Shown one piece after another: positions 1 to 4,734 of a stretch of DNA of 5,328 nt. The stretch lies in the NCBI GenBank assembly GCA_036378995.1, contig DASUVJ010000028.1:1-5328 (forward strand), read 5' to 3'. Positions within the stretch are counted from its first letter, which is position 1. Each line of letters begins with the position of its first letter. The position numbers and the translations under genes were made by a program. Below the pieces are notes generated by a model, which worked only from the letters and a program-made list of their open reading frames with translations, had not been told where the DNA came from and did no database searches. Source of the DNA: DASUVJ01 sp036378995. Its GTDB lineage: Bacteria > Patescibacteriota > Saccharimonadia > Saccharimonadales > Saccharimonadaceae.

Positions 1-171
1 CAGCCGTTCCAGCACCAATCCGCCTGCGATTCAAAGCGTCGCTTTCCTAGCGAGCGTCAGGCAAGAGAAGCTGCTGAATATCAGATGCTCATAAAATCCG
101 ACCTTGAACTGTCAGTCTATAAATGTGAACTTTGTGGCGGCTGGCATTTAACCCGCCAGACTAGAAATTAG
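1..171 (+). CDS. Small zinc-ribbon-like protein, C-terminal part (5' end outside window)
   Basis: Frame 1 is open from the first base to a TAG at 169-171, giving 56 residues of a protein that starts upstream of the window. The visible part has a Cys at residue 9 (possibly with His5 just before it), a basic RRFPSE segment, an Ala/Glu-rich helix (about residues 18-33), a short strand, and then C42-E-L-C45 followed by GGWHLT. A first Cys, a helix, then a YxCxxCGGWHLT ending is a pattern I associate with small bacterial zinc-ribbon proteins, so Zn binding through Cys9/Cys42/Cys45 plus a His is likely. The molecular role is unknown; nucleic-acid binding is a guess. The last 11 bases overlap the 3' end of the convergent RCC1 prepilin-like gene. 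The only in-frame ATG is at codon 29, in the middle of the motif, so it is not the start. Confidence 0.72.
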   Translation, partial: QPFQHQSACDSKRRFPSERQAREAAEYQMLIKSDLELSVYKCELCGGWHLTRQTRN

Positions 172-2005
172 TGACCGGCAGAATATTCGTGTAGCGGTTA
201 GCCTTAGGCACCGAACTGTTCGTCGTCGTACCGTCACCAAGCTGACCGTCGCTATTATTACCCACGGTGTAAATCTTTTGGTTGGACGTAAGGATAACTG
301 CCGTGCCATACCCGGCAAGTACTTTTTCGGCCTCAATGTTTACTCCGTCAATGACCTGCATGGCAACCGGCGTCGAACGGTCGGTGGTTGTGCCGTCACC
401 AAGTTGGCCAAAGTCGTTTGCACCGGCTCCGTAAACACGACCATTATCACCGATCACGTACGTGTTGTGATATGGCGAACCGGTGTAATCGCCCGAAGCA
501 GTGTTAATAACGTCAACTGCTTTTACGCCGCTTGGAAGAATAAACTTTACGGGTGTTGATTGTGTCTGAGTCTTAGTTCCGGCACCTAGTTGGCCATCAA
601 TGTTGTTACCCGTACCCCAAACCTCGCCGGTGTCAGTCAGCACGAGGGAAGTCCACTGGTCGGTAGCAACTTTCACGATTTTTGCCGTAGGGTCGGGAAT
701 TTCGTATTGCACGAGCGATGAGCGGTCCGTTGTCGTACCATCGCTCAATTGTCCAAAGAAGTTATAGCCAGCTCCCCAAACTTTACCGTTGCTGTCAATA
801 ATCCAAATGCTTACTCCGTCGGTCGTGATATTCGTTGCCTTTGGCTGGCTTGTATTGCCGAACGTTCCAATCTGAATAGGAACAGAGCTAGGGGTAGTAT
901 TGCCGTTTGCAAGCTGGCCATGGTTGTTAACACCCCAACCGTACACTCGGCCACCCTTCATGCGAACGTATGCGCTCTGATAGTCGACAGTAATGTTATC
1001 TGTCGGCTGCGTATTCTGATCGCTCGTAGGAGCAGGGAGCGCCACGCGGGCAGGTGTCAGCACGTTAGCGCAGCCGCTGACCGTATAGTTCGTACCAAGC
1101 TGGCCACCCGTACATGATCCTGAGGCATAAATATTATTGTCAGTCGTAATAACAAATGTCGAGAATCCAAGCACGCCCACCGTTCGCGCTAATTTTCCGG
1201 CCGGAAGGTTATATGGGGTAGGCGTAGAGACTGTCGTGGCAGTAGAACCCGTTCCTAGCTGTCCATAGCTATTGTTTCCCGCACCATACAAGGCACCCGT
1301 ATTAGTAATAACGAAAGCGTTGTATCCCACAGAGAGGAAGCTCGCAAAGACCGACGCCGGTTTTTGACCCGCAGGGAGGTTGACTTTTGTCGGGACCAGC
1401 GTGTCACTACTATTGCCATTACCAAGCCATCCGTAGTAGTTACCGCCTGTTCCGCGCAGCTCGCCGTTTTCATCGATGGTAAAGAAGTACGCACCTTCAC
1501 CGGTACCCGCTACATACCCAAACACAACAGTATTAAGCGACAGATCGATCCCGACGCGCCCGCTAATCGTCGTCGTAAACGTACGCCAAACTGACCCGTT
1601 GGATGGACGCAGTAATTCGACAGTTCCGGTAGAGCGGACTAGCTGTGATACCTCTTGGTTCTGCGGTGCATCAACACGGAATGTCGTACGAACGTTCCCG
1701 GTCGTCACCACAAAACAGGTCGCGCCACTCGTACAGCCGCTACCGCCGCTACACGAAGTATTAGGCCGGAGCGGACTAGAGCTGTTCCACTGTGCCTCGT
1801 ATGCATTAGCGGCCAGACAGTCGCTTGCCCGGGCCATGCCGGATTCTGCAGCTTCACGGGCAAGCTGGTTATAATACTGGGCATTAAGAGACGACCGAAT
1901 ACTAGAGGAGGCCGTAGCAGCCGAAAGCAGGACGATCAGCATGATAATCGAAGCGATCAAAACGGTCGGTAGCGCGAACCCTTGTCGGGCAAGCATAATC
2001 TTCAT
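161..2005 (-). CDS. Type IV prepilin-like protein with C-terminal RCC1 beta-propeller
   Basis: This 614-residue protein probably sits on the cell surface, either as a minor pilin or pilus-tip/adhesin component or as a membrane-anchored propeller. Residues 1-9 form a short basic leader ending in RQG. F10-A-L-P-T then opens a hydrophobic helix (about 10-30), as expected for a class III signal cut between G9 and F10 by a prepilin peptidase. An amphipathic Ala-rich stretch (about 35-65) continues the pilin-type helix. Cys residues in the next 50 residues (the DC and SC...GC...TC segments) could form disulfides. From about residue 172 to the end there are eight RCC1-type units, each built around GxGxNxxGQLGxG. 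The open frame runs upstream to 2092, but I chose ATG at 2003-2005: it puts the prepilin leader at the N-terminus, the extension would enter the divergent gene, and an extended -10 box ends 6 bases before this ATG. No Shine-Dalgarno is visible. Position +5 of the mature protein is Thr instead of the usual Glu. RCC1 repeats in bacteria serve protein binding; the ligand here is unknown. Confidence 0.88.
   Translation of the reverse strand: MKIMLARQGFALPTVLIASIIMLIVLLSAATASSSIRSSLNAQYYNQLAREAAESGMARASDCLAANAYEAQWNSSSPLRPNTSCSGGSGCTSGATCFVVTTGNVRTTFRVDAPQNQEVSQLVRSTGTVELLRPSNGSVWRTFTTTISGRVGIDLSLNTVVFGYVAGTGEGAYFFTIDENGELRGTGGNYYGWLGNGNSSDTLVPTKVNLPAGQKPASVFASFLSVGYNAFVITNTGALYGAGNNSYGQLGTGSTATTVSTPTPYNLPAGKLARTVGVLGFSTFVITTDNNIYASGSCTGGQLGTNYTVSGCANVLTPARVALPAPTSDQNTQPTDNITVDYQSAYVRMKGGRVYGWGVNNHGQLANGNTTPSSVPIQIGTFGNTSQPKATNITTDGVSIWIIDSNGKVWGAGYNFFGQLSDGTTTDRSSLVQYEIPDPTAKIVKVATDQWTSLVLTDTGEVWGTGNNIDGQLGAGTKTQTQSTPVKFILPSGVKAVDVINTASGDYTGSPYHNTYVIGDNGRVYGAGANDFGQLGDGTTTDRSTPVAMQVIDGVNIEAEKVLAGYGTAVILTSNQKIYTVGNNSDGQLGDGTTTNSSVPKANRYTNILPVTNF
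164..1492 (-). repeat. Eight tandem RCC1-type propeller units (protein-level repeat)
   Basis: Residues 172-614 divide into eight units of about 47-62 residues. Each follows the scheme: hydrophobic strand, D/N-G turn, strand, GxGxNxxGQLGxG, Pro, strand. Seven units carry a clear GQL core (for example Q249 in unit 2 and Q588 in unit 8). The first has GWLG instead and is the most diverged. Unit 3 is irregular, with SGSCTGGQLG and an extra insertion containing Cys. Units 5, 7 and 8 share nearly the same DGTTT(D/N)(R/S)S segment, and their DNA is also similar (around 230-250, 385-415 and 720-755), which points to more recent duplication among them. RCC1 propellers classically have seven blades, so eight units is one more than expected. 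Confidence 0.8.
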
Positions 2006-2011
2006 GATTCT

Positions 2012-2020
2012 ACTATAGCA
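2012..2020 (-). promoter_or_regulatory. Extended -10 promoter of the RCC1 prepilin-like gene, probably leaderless
   Basis: Read on the minus strand, this is TGCTATAGT: a TGn extension followed by TATAGT (5 of 6 to TATAAT). The -10 hexamer ends 6 bases before the ATG at 2005, so transcription would start at or next to the A of the start codon. No good -35 hexamer lies 16-18 bases upstream, and no ribosome binding site precedes the ATG. Both fit an extended -10, leaderless gene. This also supports the chosen start. Confidence 0.6.
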
Positions 2021-2035
2021 TCCGCCCGACGAGCC

Positions 2036-2064
2036 TGGATATACTTTTTTATTTAGTGTACAAT
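2036..2064 (+). promoter_or_regulatory. Promoter of the glutaredoxin-like gene
   Basis: TGGATA (2036-2041, 4 of 6 to TTGACA) and TACAAT (2059-2064, 5 of 6 to TATAAT) are separated by 17 bases. Transcription would begin near 2071, leaving a leader of about 20 bases that holds the ribosome binding site. An alternative -10, TATAGT at 2066-2071, lacks a partner -35. The promoter is back to back with that of the RCC1 prepilin-like gene. Confidence 0.5.
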
Positions 2065-2079
2065 GTATAGTATAAGCAA

Positions 2080-2086
2080 GAGGGAG
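2080..2086 (+). promoter_or_regulatory. Ribosome binding site of the glutaredoxin-like gene
   Basis: GAGGGAG lies just before the ATG at 2091, with the GAGG core 7 bases away. It fixes the start codon and contrasts with the two minus-strand genes in this window, which have no such site. Confidence 0.7.
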
Positions 2087-2090
2087 AATC

Positions 2091-2381
2091 ATGGACGAAA
2101 ATACAAAACAGCAGTCTTCAGATGACGCAAAAGTTATTATCTACAGCACGACCTGGTGTGCTTTTTGTAAGACCGAAAAGCAGTACCTGGACCGTCTGGG
2201 TGTCGCGTACGTTGAAAAGGACGTCGAAGAAGACAAGGCAGCCTACGAAGAACTGATGGCGAAAAACGGCGGCAACTTCCAGGGCGTTCCTGTTACCGAC
2301 ATTGCCGGGGATCTTGTATTAGGTTTTGATCGACCAAAAATCGACTCTCTCGTACGAGAAAAAGGTCTGGTTACAGCTTAA
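2091..2381 (+). CDS. Glutaredoxin-like thiol-disulfide oxidoreductase
   Basis: This 96-residue cytoplasmic protein is the usual size for a monothiol/dithiol glutaredoxin or NrdH/YruB-type redoxin. A polar tail of about 13 residues leads into the first strand (KVIIYST). The redox motif is W22-C23-A24-F25-C26, followed by a helix ending in LGV. A second strand, YVEKDVEED, then precedes the helix, and G65-V66-P67-V68-T69 supplies the cis-Pro loop that contacts substrate. LGFDRPKI at the end matches the family's C-terminal GF(D/N)xxxI segment, which begins the last helix. The expected activity is reduction of disulfides or mixed disulfides via the CxxC pair; the reductant (glutathione, thioredoxin reductase or other) cannot be told from sequence. 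It is a single-gene unit with its own promoter, ribosome binding site and terminator. It is divergent from the RCC1 prepilin-like gene, whose Cys-containing region is extracytoplasmic, so a direct functional link is not implied. Confidence 0.9.
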   Translation: MDENTKQQSSDDAKVIIYSTTWCAFCKTEKQYLDRLGVAYVEKDVEEDKAAYEELMAKNGGNFQGVPVTDIAGDLVLGFDRPKIDSLVREKGLVTA

Positions 2382-2394
2382 TCAACACTAAACA

Positions 2395-2423
2395 AAAAAA
2401 CTCCGGCATCTCCGGAGTTTTTT
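2395..2423. terminator. Bidirectional intrinsic terminator between glutaredoxin-like and ABC-F genes
   Basis: CTCCGG (2401-2406) and CCGGAG (2412-2417) form a GC stem around a 5-base CATCT loop. The stem is extended by six A:T pairs from the flanking A and T tracts (2395-2400 and 2418-2423). The plus strand has six T after the stem and the minus strand seven, so it can end both the glutaredoxin-like transcript (stop at 2381) and the ABC-F transcript (stop at 2433). Confidence 0.9.
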
Positions 2424-2432
2424 GTTTGCAGA

Positions 2433-4094
2433 TTATTTCGCGCCGACCTGAATCACTTCGCCGCCAAGCGCGTCGCGGAAGTAACCGTCGTGACTCACAT
2501 ACAGCACCGCTCCGGCGTATTTACCGAGCGCCGTTTCCAACTCCTCAATACTCGGAAGATCAAGGTGGTTTGTCGGTTCGTCCAAAATAAGCAGCTGCGG
2601 GTCATTTGCAAGCATCGCAATCAGCTGAAACCTAGCCTTTTGTCCACCGCTTAATTTTGAAAGGGGAATATTGCCGTCACCTTCGTTAAACAAATAGTCG
2701 CTCATCAGCCCGCGGATTTTTGTGGTGCTAATCGGCAAATTACGATCTAAGTACATACGCTCAATAGCATCCTGCAGCGGCAAATCAAAGTAGGTCGGCG
2801 AGACTTCTTGTTCATAAATCCCGATGCGCATTTGTTTATCCAGGATAATATCGCCACTGAACTTCTTGATATCAGAGGCCTCTGGCGCGTTCATGCCAAA
2901 CCCTAAAAGTGCCTTGATCAGCGTCGTCTTACCGGCGCCGTTTCGCCCGCGAAGCTCCATGGCCTCACCCTCGCGCAGGTCGATGTTCACGCCAGAAAAC
3001 AGAGGATTCTCACCATAACCCAGGCTAAGATCTTTTGCGTTTACAAGCACATGCTTGCTGCGCGACTCTTCGCTCTTTAGGTTCATGCGGATATTTTTCG
3101 CCTTGAACTTGTCATACTGAGCAGCCGTTTTGTAATTTAAATTCGCAGCCGATTCCTTATCAATCCAGAACGTCGGCTTTTCTTTTGCCTGGAGTTCAGC
3201 TAACTCTTTACGACTGACTTCTTCGAGCCGTTTGAACTTTTGGATCGTGCCTGGATTGCGGGACTTTTCCTTAAGTCGCTGGTAATCTAACACCTTCACC
3301 TTAAGATTGGCAATGCGCTTTTCGATCATCTCAAACTCATTCATCTGACTACCGGTACTGACGGCGTTTTGCTTAAGATACGCGTCGTAGTTACCTTTAT
3401 AGCTGACACTTTCACCGTCTTTAAGCTCGACAATACGGTCGACTTCGCGCAGCACGTCACGGTCATGGGTAATCACCAGCATTGCTTCGCGCGCACCACG
3501 CATCCACTCTATAAACTGTGCCTTTGCCACATAGTCCATGTGGTTTGTCGGCTCGTCGATAAGCGCCAGGTGAGCGTCCGAATGCATAACCTTCACGACT
3601 TCGACAAGGCGTTTTTGACCACCAGATAACGTAGAGAAGGGGCGGTGAGCGATACCCGTCAGCTGAAAATTATCCAGCTCACGCTCGATCTGTTCTTCGA
3701 TCTGGTAAAATCCTTTGTCGTCAAAGCGCTGGAGCGCCTCCGTATATTCGTTGATTTTGTTCATGTCGTCACCCATGGTTTCAGGGTAGGTCTCGACGAC
3801 ATGGCTAAGTTCGGGATATTCAGGTAGACCAGAGAGCACGTATTGCAAAACAGTCTGGTCTTTTGTGCCGTGATGTTCCTGGGCGGTCGCCACCACTACC
3901 GTACCGCGCTTGTAGATAATGTCACCGGTAAAATCCGTATCTGTTCCAGAAAGAATGCCAAAAAGGGTAGACTTGCCAACACCGTTGCGCCCCACAATAC
4001 CGACTTTTTCGCCGTCATCAATAGAAAACTTGATCCCGCTCATCAAAAGCTTGGGACCGAAGCTTTTCTCCGTCACTGTAATATCTGCAATCAT
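2433..4094 (-). CDS. ABC-F family ATPase (two fused nucleotide-binding domains)
   Basis: This 553-residue soluble protein has two ATP-binding cassettes and no membrane segments, the ABC-F layout. These proteins bind the ribosomal E-site region and act in translation (EttA/Uup-like) or in antibiotic target protection. Domain 1 has Walker A GRNGVGKST (35-43), signature LSGGQ (156-160), Walker B ending D180-E181 within DEPTNHMD, and switch His210. Domain 2 has Walker A GRNGAGKTT (383-391), signature LSGGQ (481-485), Walker B D505-E506 in DEPTNHLD, and His535. Both catalytic Glu are present, so both sites look active. A charged linker with coiled-coil character (about 250-310) joins the domains, where the ribosome-interaction P-site tip region of ABC-F proteins lies. 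The start ATG at 4092-4094 lies just before the first strand and has no Shine-Dalgarno. An extended -10 box ends 9 bases upstream. I cannot assign a subfamily or a resistance role from sequence alone. Confidence 0.93.
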   Translation of the reverse strand: MIADITVTEKSFGPKLLMSGIKFSIDDGEKVGIVGRNGVGKSTLFGILSGTDTDFTGDIIYKRGTVVVATAQEHHGTKDQTVLQYVLSGLPEYPELSHVVETYPETMGDDMNKINEYTEALQRFDDKGFYQIEEQIERELDNFQLTGIAHRPFSTLSGGQKRLVEVVKVMHSDAHLALIDEPTNHMDYVAKAQFIEWMRGAREAMLVITHDRDVLREVDRIVELKDGESVSYKGNYDAYLKQNAVSTGSQMNEFEMIEKRIANLKVKVLDYQRLKEKSRNPGTIQKFKRLEEVSRKELAELQAKEKPTFWIDKESAANLNYKTAAQYDKFKAKNIRMNLKSEESRSKHVLVNAKDLSLGYGENPLFSGVNIDLREGEAMELRGRNGAGKTTLIKALLGFGMNAPEASDIKKFSGDIILDKQMRIGIYEQEVSPTYFDLPLQDAIERMYLDRNLPISTTKIRGLMSDYLFNEGDGNIPLSKLSGGQKARFQLIAMLANDPQLLILDEPTNHLDLPSIEELETALGKYAGAVLYVSHDGYFRDALGGEVIQVGAK

Positions 4095-4103
4095 CTCTGG
4101 TAG

Positions 4104-4112
4104 AGTATAGCA
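4104..4112 (-). promoter_or_regulatory. Extended -10 promoter of the ABC-F gene, near-leaderless
   Basis: On the minus strand this reads TGCTATACT: a TGn extension plus TATACT (5 of 6 to TATAAT). The hexamer ends 9 bases before the ATG at 4094, so the predicted leader is only about 2-3 bases. There is no ribosome binding site and no clear -35. It is nearly identical to the element before the RCC1 prepilin-like gene. Confidence 0.6.
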
Positions 4113-4142
4113 GAACTTGCTTTTTAAGGTATTTTATGTTAA

Positions 4143-4148
4143 TATAGT
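4143..4148 (+). promoter_or_regulatory. Probable -10 box for the GC-rich orphan gene
   Basis: TATAGT lies in an AT-rich stretch (about 4121-4150) immediately ahead of the abrupt rise in GC. Transcription would start near 4155, giving a leader of about 34 bases with the ribosome binding site near its end. The -35 region is poor (TTGCTT at 4117-4122 is too far away at 20 bases), so this call is tentative. Confidence 0.4.
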
Positions 4149-4177
4149 ACATACGTGCATTCCGCACCGAACCTACC

Positions 4178-4183
4178 GGAAGG
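4178..4183 (+). promoter_or_regulatory. Ribosome binding site of the GC-rich orphan gene
   Basis: GGAAGG sits 5 bases before the ATG at 4189. It supports this ATG over the upstream in-frame TTG at 4117, which lacks such a site and would place the start upstream of the likely promoter. Confidence 0.5.
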
Positions 4184-4188
4184 CTGCC

Positions 4189-4653
4189 ATGCGCCTGAAC
4201 TTTCTTAGCAACCTCAGCATCGTCCGTACCTCGGCCCTGCGTGAGGTCGTTCGCGCTCAGGTCATCGCCCTGATCGAGACCAACCCGCAGGGGCTGCGCG
4301 TCGAGATGAGCGGTTCCGCTCAGGAGGCGATGCCGAACCTGCCCGCCGCACTGACCCACCAGATCATGCGACTGCTCACTGAGTCCGACGAGGAGATCCT
4401 CGACACCACCTACGCGTCACTGGAGCTCGACGAGGATGCCTCGCTGCTCCAGCGACGCGCCATCGGCATCGCGCTACAGCTCTTCCCGACGCTTCGCCGA
4501 AGGGAAGAGGCCCTCTACAAGGCCATCGTCGAGGCCGTCGACTACCTCCAGATCCTCGTGCAGACGCAGAACGAGCCGGGACGGCATGTCTGCCGCGTCA
4601 TCACCTGGTGGCAGAGCGAGAACGAGGACGACGAGAGCAAGGCGGCCGCCTGA
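4189..4653 (+). CDS. Uncharacterised acidic helical protein of 154 residues, GC-rich, probably acquired
   Basis: I do not recognise a family. The 154-residue product has no signal peptide or membrane segment and looks mostly alpha-helical. The N-terminus (MRLNFLSNLS) and a helix around residues 15-32 are followed by a polar loop, a Leu-rich helix, an acidic region (ESDEE, ELDEDAS; about 65-85), further helices with RRRE, and a strongly acidic, Ala-ending tail. It has one Cys, in HVCRV. Support for coding comes from G/C-ending codons (16 of 20 in the stretch 4441-4500), a ribosome binding site, a TGA stop followed directly by hairpins, and a -10 box upstream. Its base composition is unlike the neighbours: 68% GC in 4441-4500 against about 55% in the sample 3601-3660 of the ABC-F gene. 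It stands alone between two minus-strand genes. It could be a phage- or plasmid-derived accessory gene or a lineage-specific orphan; no function can be assigned. Confidence 0.72.
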   Translation: MRLNFLSNLSIVRTSALREVVRAQVIALIETNPQGLRVEMSGSAQEAMPNLPAALTHQIMRLLTESDEEILDTTYASLELDEDASLLQRRAIGIALQLFPTLRRREEALYKAIVEAVDYLQILVQTQNEPGRHVCRVITWWQSENEDDESKAAA

Positions 4654-4658
4654 CCGAA

Positions 4659-4675
4659 GGTTCCGCGCCGGAACC
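4659..4675 (+). other. RNA hairpin just after the stop of the GC-rich orphan gene
   Basis: GGTTCCG (4659-4665) and CGGAACC (4669-4675) form a perfect 7-base-pair stem with a 3-base loop, five bases after the TGA. No T-run follows, so it is not itself an intrinsic terminator. It may protect the 3' end of the transcript or act with the terminator that follows. Confidence 0.6.
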
Positions 4676-4693
4676 CTGGATAGAGCACGAATC

Positions 4694-4727
4694 GTGCGCC
4701 GGGGTCTCCGGCGCACTTTTCGTTTTT
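4694..4727 (+). terminator. Strong intrinsic terminator of the GC-rich orphan gene
   Basis: GTGCGCCGG (4694-4702) and CCGGCGCAC (4708-4716) pair perfectly over 9 bases around a 5-base loop, followed by TTTTCGTTTTT. On the opposite strand the stem is not followed by T, so it serves mainly the plus-strand gene. The minus-strand glycosyltransferase stop at 4735 lies close by, but the element is a poor terminator for it. Confidence 0.85.
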
Positions 4728-4734
4728 AACAGAT

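Noticed and set aside
135..158. Stem TGGCGG/CCGCCA near the end of the zinc-ribbon gene as a terminator for the RCC1 gene
   Set aside because: It is only 6 base pairs with a 12-base loop and no T-run on the minus strand, and it lies within coding sequence for the CGGW segment.
749..1972. Several plus-strand open frames opposite the RCC1 gene
   Set aside because: They lack ribosome binding sites and recognisable domains, and they lie antisense to a clear repeat-containing protein.
2006..2092. N-terminal extension of the RCC1 prepilin-like gene by 29 residues to an ATG at 2092
   Set aside because: It would overlap the glutaredoxin-like start, run through both promoters, and bury the prepilin leader inside the protein. 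The ATG at 2005 has a well-placed extended -10.
4155..4167. GTGC-ATTCC-GCAC hairpin in the leader of the GC-rich gene as a regulatory element
   Set aside because: A 4-base-pair stem is too short to support a riboswitch or attenuator, and no known ligand-binding motif surrounds it.
4117..4188. Earlier TTG start for the GC-rich gene at 4117
   Set aside because: The extra 24 codons are AT-rich and contain the likely -10 box. The ATG at 4189 has a GGAAGG site 5 bases upstream and coincides with the onset of G/C-ending codons.
4018..4359. Minus-strand open frame of 113 residues across the ABC-F start and the GC-rich gene
   Set aside because: It overlaps two better-supported genes and their divergent promoters, and its product has no recognisable domain. 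It is a by-product of high GC on the opposite strand.
4436..4729. Second plus-strand frame inside the GC-rich gene, Arg/Ser-rich
   Set aside because: The low-complexity Arg/Ser composition is typical of a shifted reading of GC-rich coding DNA, and the frame reads through the terminator hairpin.
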